A stretch of 14,075 nt of DNA from an uncultured Planctomycetia bacterium (GTDB lineage Bacteria; Planctomycetota; UBA1135; GCA-002686595), in assembly GCA_937952135.1 (NCBI GenBank), contig CALFYL010000369.1, positions 1-14,075 on the forward strand, read 5' to 3'. The notes beneath the pieces were generated by a model that worked only from the letters and a program-made list of their open reading frames with translations, ran no database searches and was not told the origin of the DNA. The translations under genes and the position numbers were made by a program. Every line of letters starts with the position of its first letter. Position 1 is the first letter of the stretch. Positions 6,607 to 14,075 of this stretch are shown here, in pieces.

Positions 6607-9600
6607 TCACTGCCAGTGAAAGTGCTCGCGCACCAGCCAGCGCGCGGGCCGGCGCGGCGCATCGGCGAGCACTTGCTCGACGCGCTCCGAATCGGCGGCG
6701 GCGTCGCGGAGTTCCTGCGCTAGCTCGGCCGCGAACGGTCCCTTGAGCGCGGCGAGCTTCGCCGCGAGCTCCTCGGCCGCGGCGTGCGACAGTGCGCCCT
6801 TCGAACGCGCGGTCTCGACCTGCTTCAGCGCGCGCTCCCAGTCCTTCGAATGCGCGCTTTCGAGGAACGGCTTGAGCTGCGTCGCGACGCGCTTGTCCGG
6901 CGTCACGCCCGCGAGCGTCGCCCAATCGACCAGCGTGCGCACCGCGGCCGAGCGTCCGGCCTTGTCGAGCGCCGCGCCGGCCTTGGGCAGGTCCGCGAAG
7001 GCCGCCTCGAGCGTCGCGAGGAGTCTCTGCACGTCGTGCGCGAGCGGCACGAGCGCGCCGTCGAGCTCCTTCGCTGTCTGCATGCGCGGCCAGGCCTTCG
7101 CGAGGTCGCCCGCGACGAGATCCGGCGCGCCGAACTCGGTCCACTCCGCGCTCCACGCGCCGACCTGCGCGAGCTTGCGGCGCTCGATCAGGTCCTTGAG
7201 CGGCGCTTCGAGGAAGCTCTCGAGCCCCGGCTGCCACGGCTCGCCGATCTTGAAGCCCGGATCGCCTTCCCACGCGACCTTGCCGTCGATGTCGAGCAGC
7301 AACAGGCGCGGCAGGTTGAAGCGCTCGATCGAGTACATGTCGGCGGTGCTGCCCATGCCGACGCCCTCGCGGTGGTCGACGCCGACCACGCCGGGGAACG
7401 GGTGGGTCTTCAAGTACGCGTCGATGTTCGGCGCGTCGTTCGCGGAGCACACCGAAACGATCTCGAGCCCGACGTGGGCGTACTCGCTCGCGAGGAACGC
7501 GAGCCAAGGATCGAGGCCGATCAGGTCGTTCTGCTGGATGCTCCACAACACGAGCAGCTGCGGCACAAGGCCCTTCTCGCGCCAGTTCGTGCGCTCGCCT
7601 TGCACCCAGCGCTCGACCTTCGGCAGCGGCGGAACGAGGCCGACGTAGCTGCCGCCGATCGGTTGTCCCGAACCGCGCAGCTTCTCCATGCGCACGCGGC
7701 GCTCGATCTCGCCGGCCGGATCGCGCGGATCGCGCGCGAGGAAGCGCACCTCTTTGTAGCTGGCCTTTCCAGGTCCCATCAGCAACCCGAACGTGCCTCG
7801 CAGCACGTCGGCGCTCGGGAATTCGTGCGTGGCGACGAGCTCGCCGTCGACCCAGCAGTCGACCATGTTGCGCGCGACGTCGATGCGCAGCTTGCGCCAC
7901 TCGCTCGCCGCGCTCTGGCCCGCCGCTGCGGCGCCGAAGGCCTTCACGGGGACGTGGCGCCACGTCTTCGTCGAGCCGCCGCCGTAGAAGCTCGCCAGGT
8001 CGACCCAGGCGCTGTCCGCGCTCTTTGCGTCCGCTTCGCGCGGCGCCCCCGGGAACAGGACCAGCGCGTGGAAGTTGTTCGCGTCCTTGCGGCCGAACAC
8101 CAGCCCGCAGAAATTGTTCTCTCCGCGCCGCGCCTGCAACTCGCACTCGAGCGAGAAGTCGCCGCCCGTGACGCGCTGGAGCGTGAGGCCCTGGTAGTCG
8201 AAGCGCGCGGCGTCGTAAGCGCCGAACTTCGCCTCCAGGAGCGGCCCGCTCGCCTTGAAGGTCGTGTTGCCGCCCGCGTCCCAGCCCTCGAGGCTCTTCT
8301 CGTTGTACGCGAGCTCCCAGATCGCGAGCGACTTGCCGCTCTCGCGCAGCGCCGCCTCGTACACGCCGAAGAGCGAGTCGATCTCGAGGTCGCGTCCCAG
8401 GCGCCAGCTCACATCCATGGTCAGCATCGGCAACGCCGCGCCGCGCAGCTTTTCGACGAGCTCGAGCGCGGCCTTCGCGAGGTCCGCCTTCGTGCGCGCG
8501 ATCGAGCCGCGCTTGGGATCCCACTTCGTCAGCAGCCGGTCGACGCGCTCGACGGCGCGCTTGTCGACGGGCTTCGCCGCCTCGAGCACGCGCAGCGCCG
8601 TCGTCGCGAGCTTCGCGGCGCGGTCGCTGTTCTTGCTCTCGCCCAGGAACGTGGCGAATTCCTCGAGCAATTCCGCGTCGAAGGGCGTGGCCACGAGCCC
8701 CTTCTCGAAGTGCTCCTTCGCAATGACGTCGTCCTTCGCGAGCAGCGCCGCGCGCGCCCACGCGAGGTACGGCCGCGCGACTTCGATCCGGCCGAGTTGC
8801 TCGTCGCGCAACGCGAGCGTCCACTCCTTCCACAGCTCGCTCAGCTCGTCGATCGTCTTCGGCAGCTCCAGCTCGAGCGCGCCGTCGCGCTCCACGCCCT
8901 TGATCGGAGGCTGCGGTTGCGCGAGCACGACCTCCTCGAACTTCGAGATCGCGGTGTCGCCCGTGAGCCCGCCCGAGGCGTTGATGTACTCCCGAAACGC
9001 CCTGCGGTAGATGAAGCGGCCGTCGATCGGATCCTGGAAGTTGTAGAGGAAGAACACCACGCCCCAAGTCGGCGCGTACCAAGGCGGCCCCCAGGCGTAG
9101 TCGTTCTCGACGACGATGCGAAAGGTCGGGGCCTTGTCGGGCGTGCTCTTCGCCGGATCGTTCGGATCGATGCCGTCCGTCGGGCCGCTCATCCAACCGC
9201 GCTCCATGTTCTCCGCGAGCGGGAACAAGCGGTGGTTCGCCGGCATGTTCATCAGCACCGAGCCGTTCGGAAGGATCGCGCAGCCTTCGAAGAACGACGC
9301 GAGCCCTTCGTTCAGCCAGCCGGCGGCGCGCGTCGCGAGCGACACGAACTGGTGCGCGGCTTCGTGGAACAGGGTCTGCGTCATGCCGCCGAACCCCGAA
9401 CCTTCGACGTAGGTCTCCACCGCGCCGCCGGTGAAGTGCCCGCCCGACCACTCGACCGGGGGACCGATGCCGAGCTTCAAGTACTCCGCTCGCAGCTTGA
9501 AGATATTGAGGTCGATGCGCGGCACGTTCTTGCCGTCTTCCTCCGTGCCGTACTGGAAGAACTCGCGATAGAACAGGTTCATCTGCTCCATCGCCTCCGC

Positions 9601-10335
9601 GGCGCGCACGAGCACTTCGTAGCCCGCGTTGGTGTACGTGGTGTAGTTCTCGCGCTCGAGCTTCGCGCGCACGTCCCAGGCCGCGTGTTGCGCGTCGAAC
9701 TCGCGGATCCACTCCTCCGAGACGTCGGCGAGCAGGTCCTTGGGCTTGGCGTCTTCGGCGAGGCTCGGGTCGGGCAGCGACGAGATGCGCTCGATCGCCT
9801 CCTGGCTCGCCAGGTGCTCGGGATCGATGGCGAGGATCAGCTTGTGCACGCCGATCGCCGAGTGCGGGCGCAGGTCCTTCTCGTATTGTTCAGCCAGGGG
9901 CTGCAGCGCGCCGATGAAGCGCGCGTTCATGTTGAGCAGCTCCTTCGCGATCGGCTCGAGCGCGATCAAGCGCTCGCGAAGCGCCGCGATCTCGGCCTTC
10001 GGCGCCTTCTGCGCGACCGACAGACGAAGTTGCGTGTAGATCGAGTAGACGAGGTCGTCTCGGTCCTTCGCCGCCTCCGCCCAGCGCGCGCGCAGCGCCC
10101 ACGCGCGCGGCGCCTTCGAATCGCGCTCGAGCGCGCGTTGGATCCACTCGCGGGCCTTCGGGAGCTGGCCGACCGAAAGCGAGCGTTCGGCTGCGTCGAG
10201 CGCGAGCGAGAAGGCCGAGACCTCGTCCGCCTTCGGAGCTTGGAGCGCGCGCGACGCCGCCGGCGGCGAGAAGCCGCACAACACCGAGAGAAAAGCGCCG
10301 AAGAGCGCGAACGGACAGGCGAGGGAGAGTCTCAT
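6607..10335 (-). CDS. Exported HEXXH metallopeptidase fused to ConA-like and cysteine-less thioredoxin domains
   Basis: This is a single 1242-residue reading frame. Residues 1-30 form a signal peptide (basic N-terminus, hydrophobic core, AASRA cleavage-like end). No lipobox is present. Residues ~40-240 are helical and TPR-like. A gluzincin-type peptidase domain follows, with HEAAH at 324-328 and the likely third zinc ligand Glu343 in WLNEGLASFFE (340-350). This resembles the DUF1570 peptidases common in Planctomycetes. Residues ~500-680 are again helical repeats. Residues ~690-868 look like a concanavalin-like beta-sandwich of the 3-keto-disaccharide hydrolase (DUF1080) kind, with CGLVFGRKDANNFHALVLF (743-761) and WRKLRIDVARNMVDCWVDG (813-831). 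Residues ~920-1050 read as a TlpA/AhpC-type thioredoxin fold, but where WCxxC is expected there is LWSIQQND. A helical tail ends the protein. ATG 10335 is chosen because the signal peptide follows at once. It probably acts outside the inner membrane. No substrate is evident. Confidence 0.85.
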   Translation of the reverse strand: MRLSLACPFALFGAFLSVLCGFSPPAASRALQAPKADEVSAFSLALDAAERSLSVGQLPKAREWIQRALERDSKAPRAWALRARWAEAAKDRDDLVYSIYTQLRLSVAQKAPKAEIAALRERLIALEPIAKELLNMNARFIGALQPLAEQYEKDLRPHSAIGVHKLILAIDPEHLASQEAIERISSLPDPSLAEDAKPKDLLADVSEEWIREFDAQHAAWDVRAKLERENYTTYTNAGYEVLVRAAEAMEQMNLFYREFFQYGTEEDGKNVPRIDLNIFKLRAEYLKLGIGPPVEWSGGHFTGGAVETYVEGSGFGGMTQTLFHEAAHQFVSLATRAAGWLNEGLASFFEGCAILPNGSVLMNMPANHRLFPLAENMERGWMSGPTDGIDPNDPAKSTPDKAPTFRIVVENDYAWGPPWYAPTWGVVFFLYNFQDPIDGRFIYRRAFREYINASGGLTGDTAISKFEEVVLAQPQPPIKGVERDGALELELPKTIDELSELWKEWTLALRDEQLGRIEVARPYLAWARAALLAKDDVIAKEHFEKGLVATPFDAELLEEFATFLGESKNSDRAAKLATTALRVLEAAKPVDKRAVERVDRLLTKWDPKRGSIARTKADLAKAALELVEKLRGAALPMLTMDVSWRLGRDLEIDSLFGVYEAALRESGKSLAIWELAYNEKSLEGWDAGGNTTFKASGPLLEAKFGAYDAARFDYQGLTLQRVTGGDFSLECELQARRGENNFCGLVFGRKDANNFHALVLFPGAPREADAKSADSAWVDLASFYGGGSTKTWRHVPVKAFGAAAAGQSAASEWRKLRIDVARNMVDCWVDGELVATHEFPSADVLRGTFGLLMGPGKASYKEVRFLARDPRDPAGEIERRVRMEKLRGSGQPIGGSYVGLVPPLPKVERWVQGERTNWREKGLVPQLLVLWSIQQNDLIGLDPWLAFLASEYAHVGLEIVSVCSANDAPNIDAYLKTHPFPGVVGVDHREGVGMGSTADMYSIERFNLPRLLLLDIDGKVAWEGDPGFKIGEPWQPGLESFLEAPLKDLIERRKLAQVGAWSAEWTEFGAPDLVAGDLAKAWPRMQTAKELDGALVPLAHDVQRLLATLEAAFADLPKAGAALDKAGRSAAVRTLVDWATLAGVTPDKRVATQLKPFLESAHSKDWERALKQVETARSKGALSHAAAEELAAKLAALKGPFAAELAQELRDAAADSERVEQVLADAPRRPARWLVREHFHWQ

Positions 10336-10533
10336 CGGCGGCGTCGAGTCGGAGTCCGGGTGCGGCGGGGTATGGTAGCCGCGTTGGAGTGGGTTGTTTC
10401 GTCAGGGACGGCTCCGCCAAGCTCGCGAGATTCGTCGACGCGGATCGTCGACGACCGCGACGCACGATCGAGCCCGGGCTCCGCGCACCCGCGAGCCCTA
10501 CAATCCCGGCCCCCGCGAGCCTGCGGGCCTTCG
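10336..10533. promoter_or_regulatory. Divergent promoter region with paired CGTCGACG palindromes
   Basis: This gap separates the metallopeptidase (minus) from the SDR operon (plus). On the minus strand GCGGC-TACCAT (hexamer at plus 10372-10377) is a -10-like element about 37 bp before the metallopeptidase ATG, and the same GCGGC-TAnnnT arrangement lies upstream of the sulfatase-like gene. Two copies of the self-complementary octamer CGTCGACG lie at 10433-10440 and 10446-10453, 13 bp apart, and could be an operator. No clear Shine-Dalgarno sequence precedes either start. Confidence 0.4.
10499..10504 (+). promoter_or_regulatory. Candidate -10 box TACAAT for the SDR operon
   Basis: TACAAT differs from the sigma-70 consensus at one position. 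It stands out as an AT-rich hexamer in very GC-rich DNA and lies 29 bp before the SDR start codon. No recognisable -35 hexamer lies 16-18 bp upstream, so this is a tentative call. Confidence 0.35.
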
Positions 10534-11460
10534 ATGGCGAGCGACAAACGAATCTTCATGACCGGCGCGACGGGCGTCGTCGGCCGCGCGTTGCTCGCGC
10601 GGCTCGCGGGCGACAAGCGTTCGGCCGGCAAGAACATGCCGCAGGTGACCGTGCTCTCGCGCAACGTGAGCGCGGCGCCGGAGCCGGCGGTGAAGTTCGT
10701 CACGGCGCGTCTGGGCGAGCCCGAAACGTGGGCGCGAGCGCTCGAGGGCTGCACCGAACTCGTGCACATGGCCGCGCAGACGGGCAAGGCGAAGCCCGAG
10801 CAGTTCGAGCGCGTGAACGTCGAGGGAACGCGCGCCGTGCTCGCGGCGGCGCGGGCCGCCGGAGTTCCGCGCGTGCTGTTCGTCTCGAGCATCGCGGCGT
10901 GCTACCCCGAGCTCCAGCACTACCCCTACGGCCGCTCGAAGCGCGACGCGGAGCAACTCGTGCGCGAGAGCGGGCTCGGGTGGACCATCGTGCGCCCGAC
11001 GATCGTGCTGAGCCGGCGCGCGAGCAACTGGCACGCGCTCGAAGGCCTCGCGAGCCTGCCGCTGACGCCGATCTTCGGGCCGGGCGCCGCGCGCATCCAG
11101 CCGATCCACGTCGACGACCTCGCGGAGTGCCTGGCGACCTGGATCGACGACGCGTCCTTCGCGCGCGAGACCTACGACCTCGGCGGGCCGGAGGTGATCA
11201 CCTTCGGGGACTTCCTGCGGCGCGTCCGCCGGCGCAAGAGCGGCTCGAACGCGACGCTGCTCCGTTTGCCTGGAAAACTGGGCATTTCCGTGCTCTCGAA
11301 GCTCGAGAAGGTCGCCCTGCCGCTGCTGCCGATGACCGCCGGGCAGTTGTATTCGTTCGTGTACGACAGCACGGCGAAGCCGAACGCGCTGCTGGAACGG
11401 CACCTGGCCAAGATGAAGGGTGTCGACGCGATGCTCGACGATCTCTTGAAGTATGGCTGA
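10534..11460 (+). CDS. NAD(P)-dependent extended SDR (epimerase/dehydratase family)
   Basis: This is a 308-residue cytosolic Rossmann-fold enzyme. The nucleotide-binding motif TGATGVVG is at residues 10-17. The family catalytic Ser region is VSSI (117-120), and the Tyr-Lys pair is Tyr132/Lys136 in YGRSK. IVRPTIVLS (152-160), FGPG (181-184) and QPIHVDDLAE (189-198) are standard for extended and atypical SDRs of the NAD-dependent epimerase/dehydratase group. These enzymes epimerise, dehydrate or reduce nucleotide sugars or isoprenoid/steroid-like substrates, and the sequence does not say which applies. ATG 10534 starts six codons before the Rossmann strand. The frame upstream is open only through GC bias. 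Its stop overlaps the next gene by 8 bp, so it is the first gene of a coupled operon. Confidence 0.88.
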   Translation: MASDKRIFMTGATGVVGRALLARLAGDKRSAGKNMPQVTVLSRNVSAAPEPAVKFVTARLGEPETWARALEGCTELVHMAAQTGKAKPEQFERVNVEGTRAVLAAARAAGVPRVLFVSSIAACYPELQHYPYGRSKRDAEQLVRESGLGWTIVRPTIVLSRRASNWHALEGLASLPLTPIFGPGAARIQPIHVDDLAECLATWIDDASFARETYDLGGPEVITFGDFLRRVRRRKSGSNATLLRLPGKLGISVLSKLEKVALPLLPMTAGQLYSFVYDSTAKPNALLERHLAKMKGVDAMLDDLLKYG

Positions 11461-11914
11461 GCCGCTCGAGCGCGAGTGCGAGGTCTTCGGCCGCTACTTG
11501 TGCGGCGCACCGCCTGGCGACTACGTGCGAGCGCAATACTTGGCGGCGCACGCGGCCGGCGCCGTGGAGCCCGCGGGCGGCGCCACGCGTTTCGAGCGCA
11601 CCGTGGTCGCGCTCGCCCGGAGCGGGCCCGTTGCGGCGCGCGCCCTCGACGCGCATGCGCGCGTGTTCGCCAATGGATCGCTGCTCCGGCGCAAGCTCGT
11701 GCTGATGCTCGCGCTGCTCGAGGTGCGCGCGCCGCACGCGGAGGCGATCGACACGCCGACGGGGAGCTCGACCCTCGCGATGTTCGCGGCGCTCGTGTGG
11801 CTGGGGCTGCGTTTCGCCTTCACCGTGTTCGTCACGGCGCTCGCGCTGCTGCCGGTGCGCTTGTACTGCGCGCTCGGGGCCGGGAACGAGGGCAGAATCG
11901 GGGGCGCCGAATGA
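11453..11914 (+). CDS. Small protein with C-terminal membrane segment, linked to GMC oxidoreductase
   Basis: This 153-residue protein is not assigned to a named family. Residues 1-~95 are soluble and mostly helical, with aromatic-rich CEVFGRYLCG (9-18) and a basic LLRRKLVLMLALLE segment (77-90). Residues ~107-138 form one long or two short hydrophobic helices ending in a short polar tail. There is no signal peptide. The start ATG lies inside the last codons of the SDR gene (8-bp overlap), and its TGA overlaps the GMC ATG as ATGA. This implies translational coupling and supports a real gene making a partner protein. By position it could tether the soluble GMC enzyme to the membrane, which is inference. 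It does not visibly resemble the gluconate dehydrogenase small subunit, which is exported. Confidence 0.8.
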   Translation: MAEPLERECEVFGRYLCGAPPGDYVRAQYLAAHAAGAVEPAGGATRFERTVVALARSGPVAARALDAHARVFANGSLLRRKLVLMLALLEVRAPHAEAIDTPTGSSTLAMFAALVWLGLRFAFTVFVTALALLPVRLYCALGAGNEGRIGGAE

Positions 11915-13518
11915 AGCACGTCGTCGTCGTCGGCTCGGGCGCGAGCGGCGTGCACTTCGCTCAATCGGCGCTCGAACGCGGCTGGCGCGTGACGCTCGTC
12001 GACGTCGGCCGCACCGCGCCGGCGCCGGTGCTCCCCGACGCCTCGTTCGCGCGCCTCAGGCACGAGCACGACGACCCCGCGGGCTACTTCCTCGGCCGCA
12101 GCTTCGAGGGCGCGCTCTTCCCCGGCAACAAGGGCGAGTACTACGGCTTTCCGCCGCACAAGGGTTACATCTTCGCCCCGCTCGAGAAGCTCGCGGTGCG
12201 CTCGCGCGGCTTCGATCCGCTGCTCTCCTTCGCGCGCGGCGGGCTCGGCGAGGCGTGGACCGGCGGCTCGTTCCCGTTCACCGCGGGGGAGATGGTCGAC
12301 TTCCCGTTCGAGCACGGCGAGTTCGCGCCGTACTACGGCAAGGTCGCCGAGCGCATCGGCATCAGCGGCGCGGTCGACGACCTCGCGCCGTACTTGCCGG
12401 GGCACGCGCACCTCGCTCCGGGGCTGCGGCTCGACGAGCACAGCGAAGCGCTGCTCGCGAGCTACGAGCGCTCCAAGACGCGCTTGAATCGCGACCTGAA
12501 GTGCTTCGTCGGCCGCTCGCGCTCCGCCGTGCGAGGCGACGACCGCGGCGAGCGCAAGGGCTGCACCTACTTGGGGCGTTGCCTGTGGAGCTGCCCGCGC
12601 GAGGCGCTCTACACGCCGTCGATCACGCTGCGCGAGCTGCAGCGCCACGAGCGCTTCACGTACGTGCCCGATCACTTCGCGACGCGCGTCGAAGCCGACG
12701 GCGCGAACCGCGTGCGCCGCTTGCACGCCGAGCACGTCGCCACCGGTGCGAAGCGCGCCTTCGACTCCGAGCGCATCGTCTTCGCGGCCGGCACGCTCGC
12801 CTCGTCGAAGCTGTTCCTCGACTCGCTGCGCGCGCACGGAGGCGTTGCGCCGACGCTCTCGGGCCTGATGGACAACCGCCAGGTGCTCGTGCCCTTCGTG
12901 AACCTCGCGATGCTGCGCAAGCGGGTCGAGCTCGACTCGTACCAGTACCACCAGCTCGCGCTCGGGCTCGCGCGCAGCGACGCGCGGCACTACGTGCACG
13001 GCCTCATCACGACGCTCAAGAGCGCACTGATTCACCCGATCGTGCAAAGCGTGCCCTTCGACCTGCGCAGCGCGCTGTGGGTTTTCCGCAACGCGCACGC
13101 GGCGCTCGGGCTGGTGAACGTGAACTTCCACGACGAGCGGCGCGGGGAGTGCTCGCTCGCGCTGGAGGTCGCCGCCGACGGTTCGTCGAAGCTGCTGGTG
13201 CACTACGAGCCCTCGCGCGACGAGCCGGCGCGCATGAAGGCCGCCCTTGGCGACGTGAAACGCGCGCTGCGAATGCTGGGCTGCGTCGCGCCGCCCGGGA
13301 TGACGCACGTGCGGCCGATGGGGGCGAGCGTGCACTATGCGGGCGCGTTGCCGATGCGACGCGAGTCGGCGCCGCTCACCACCTCGCCGGCGGGCGAGAG
13401 CCGCGACCTCGCGGGGCTCTTTTTCGTCGACGGCTCGACGTTTCCGTTCCTGCCGGCGAAGAACCTGACCTTCTCGCTCATGGCCAACGCCGCGCGCATC
13501 GCCGACGCGGCGTTCTGA
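11911..13518 (+). CDS. GMC-family FAD-dependent oxidoreductase
   Basis: This is a 535-residue flavoenzyme. The FAD-binding Rossmann motif VVGSGASGVHFA starts at residue 6, right after the initiator region. With no signal peptide it should be cytosolic or attached through a partner. SFARGGLGEAWTGGSFPF (106-123) matches the GMC substrate/FAD loop. IVFAAGTLASSKLFLDS (289-305) is the second FAD block. The C-terminal GMC domain contains GASVHYAG (His475) and FVDGSTFPFLPAKNLTFS (505-522, Asn518), the likely catalytic His/Asn pair. An internal cysteine cluster, Cys218-x5-Cys224-x3-Cys228 followed by PREALYTP, resembles the Cys-rich insert of GMC dehydrogenases that use electron acceptors other than oxygen. 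It would oxidise an alcohol on a sugar, steroid or lipid, but the substrate is unknown. It is the last gene of the three-gene operon, and its start overlaps the previous stop. Confidence 0.88.
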   Translation: MKHVVVVGSGASGVHFAQSALERGWRVTLVDVGRTAPAPVLPDASFARLRHEHDDPAGYFLGRSFEGALFPGNKGEYYGFPPHKGYIFAPLEKLAVRSRGFDPLLSFARGGLGEAWTGGSFPFTAGEMVDFPFEHGEFAPYYGKVAERIGISGAVDDLAPYLPGHAHLAPGLRLDEHSEALLASYERSKTRLNRDLKCFVGRSRSAVRGDDRGERKGCTYLGRCLWSCPREALYTPSITLRELQRHERFTYVPDHFATRVEADGANRVRRLHAEHVATGAKRAFDSERIVFAAGTLASSKLFLDSLRAHGGVAPTLSGLMDNRQVLVPFVNLAMLRKRVELDSYQYHQLALGLARSDARHYVHGLITTLKSALIHPIVQSVPFDLRSALWVFRNAHAALGLVNVNFHDERRGECSLALEVAADGSSKLLVHYEPSRDEPARMKAALGDVKRALRMLGCVAPPGMTHVRPMGASVHYAGALPMRRESAPLTTSPAGESRDLAGLFFVDGSTFPFLPAKNLTFSLMANAARIADAAF

Positions 13519-13552
13519 GCGCGCGCTCGAGTCGAATTCCGCTGCGCGCTCA
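13516..13552 (+). terminator. Stem-loop at the end of the GMC operon
   Basis: The stop codon region contains TGAGCGCGC (13516-13524), which pairs perfectly with GCGCGCTCA (13544-13552). This gives a 9-bp stem with a 19-base loop. An overlapping 12-bp palindrome GAGCGCGCGCTC (13517-13528) could form a competing structure. No T-tract follows, so this is a probable transcript end or RNA-stabilising hairpin rather than a textbook intrinsic terminator. Confidence 0.4.
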
Positions 13553-13621
13553 CTTCGCAGGCGCGCGCTGCGTAGGGCCCGGACCCGCCCGTTCCCCGTG
13601 CGTCGTCCCCGCAGGCCCCGA

Positions 13622-14075
13622 GTGACTTCGTCCCAACGCCTGACTGCCGCTCTGATTCTCGCGCTCGCGATCGCCTCCGCGGTCACGGCGTGGCTCGCGC
13701 GACCGGGTGAGTCCGCCCCTGAGTCGGCAGAACTCTCGGCGAGCGGCGGTCGAAGCCCTTCGCCGCCAGCGAACGAAGTCGAGTTCGAGCTCGAGCCGCC
13801 GCTCGAAGCCCCCGCGCGGCTCGAAGTCGGGGAGACGCCGGTCGAGCCCGCGCCTGCCCCCGAAAAACGCGCGAGCTTCCTCGGGTCCGCCATCGAGCGC
13901 ACGCGTCCGATCGGCGACGTCGAGCTGCGCGTCATCGTCCGCGAGCCCGATGGACGCGCCGTCGACGCGCACGTGACGGCCGCGCTCTCGAACCAGCACG
14001 AGATGTCGCGCTTCGGCGAGATCGGCGGGCGCATGGTCGACCTGGCGGACCCGCAGCGCCCGTGGAATGCCGCCC
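13622..14075 (+). CDS. Signal-anchored protein with Pro/Glu-rich linker (partial, cut by the window edge)
   Basis: This frame is open from GTG 13622 to the right edge (151 codons visible), with the same G/C third-position bias as the other native genes. Residues ~7-26 are a hydrophobic signal or anchor segment after a short basic N-terminus. Residues ~29-90 are rich in Pro, Glu, Ala and Ser, typical of an extended extracytoplasmic linker. At residues 100-120, VELRVIVREPDGRAVDAHVTA reads like the first strands of a carboxypeptidase regulatory-like or similar beta-sandwich domain. This architecture is frequent in large planctomycete secreted proteins. A weak AGG lies 6 bp before the GTG. It follows the GMC operon after 103 bp and the stem-loop there, so it is probably a separate unit. 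The function is unknown. Confidence 0.7.
   Translation, partial: MTSSQRLTAALILALAIASAVTAWLARPGESAPESAELSASGGRSPSPPANEVEFELEPPLEAPARLEVGETPVEPAPAPEKRASFLGSAIERTRPIGDVELRVIVREPDGRAVDAHVTAALSNQHEMSRFGEIGGRMVDLADPQRPWNAA

Noticed and set aside
6784..10533. Very long open extension upstream of the SDR on the plus strand
   Set aside because: It is antisense to the metallopeptidase and consists of Arg/Leu/Val/Glu-rich shadow sequence. The SDR Rossmann fold starts just after ATG 10534.
11521..14034. Long minus-strand frame antisense to the GMC operon and the right-edge gene
   Set aside because: The composition is Arg/Ala/Val-rich with no motif, and the plus strand carries well-supported FAD-enzyme motifs.
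1..14075. CRISPR arrays, tRNA or rRNA genes, insertion sequence ends
   Set aside because: I found no regularly spaced repeats, no cloverleaf or rRNA-like stretches and no transposase coding sequence on either strand.

Overview
The window is GC-rich bacterial DNA. Nearly every protein gene from about position 1187 onward has G or C in the third codon position, and few genes have a clear Shine-Dalgarno site. The gene content suggests Planctomycetota, with other GC-rich soil or marine phyla (Myxococcota, Acidobacteriota) as alternatives. It includes a membrane-anchored sulfatase-like enzyme, a very large secreted metallopeptidase with a sugar-hydrolase-like beta-sandwich and a thioredoxin fold, and a signal-anchored protein with a probable regulatory-like beta domain. 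This placement is an inference from gene content, not a phylogenetic result.

Layout. (1) Positions 1-1186: an AT-richer, probably acquired segment carrying one FRG-domain gene, with an ambiguous end of another gene at the left edge. (2) 1187-6563: a cell-envelope group. A polytopic sulfatase/phosphotransferase-like gene on the minus strand diverges, across 320 bp, from a plus-strand pair: a membrane-tethered calcineurin-like phosphoesterase with a degraded metal site, then a GT-C glycosyltransferase 14 bp downstream. (3) 6607-10335: one 1242-residue minus-strand gene encoding an exported HEXXH metallopeptidase fused to a ConA-like domain and a cysteine-less thioredoxin domain. (4) 10534-13518: a tightly overlapping three-gene operon of an extended SDR epimerase/reductase, a 153-residue protein with a C-terminal membrane segment, and a GMC-type FAD oxidoreductase. 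(5) 13622 to the right edge: the 5' part of a signal-anchored protein with a proline/acid-rich linker.

How they may work together. The sulfatase-like enzyme, phosphoesterase and GT-C glycosyltransferase all have membrane segments and could build or edit an envelope glycan or phospholipid. The SDR, small membrane protein and GMC enzyme look like a membrane-recruited redox module acting on a lipid or sugar. These links come from gene order and domain content. No known named system is completed by this window.

Most worth a second look: the fusion metallopeptidase, the SDR/membrane-protein/GMC triad, the Thr-for-Cys/Ser change in the sulfatase motif, and the loss of metal ligands in the phosphoesterase.
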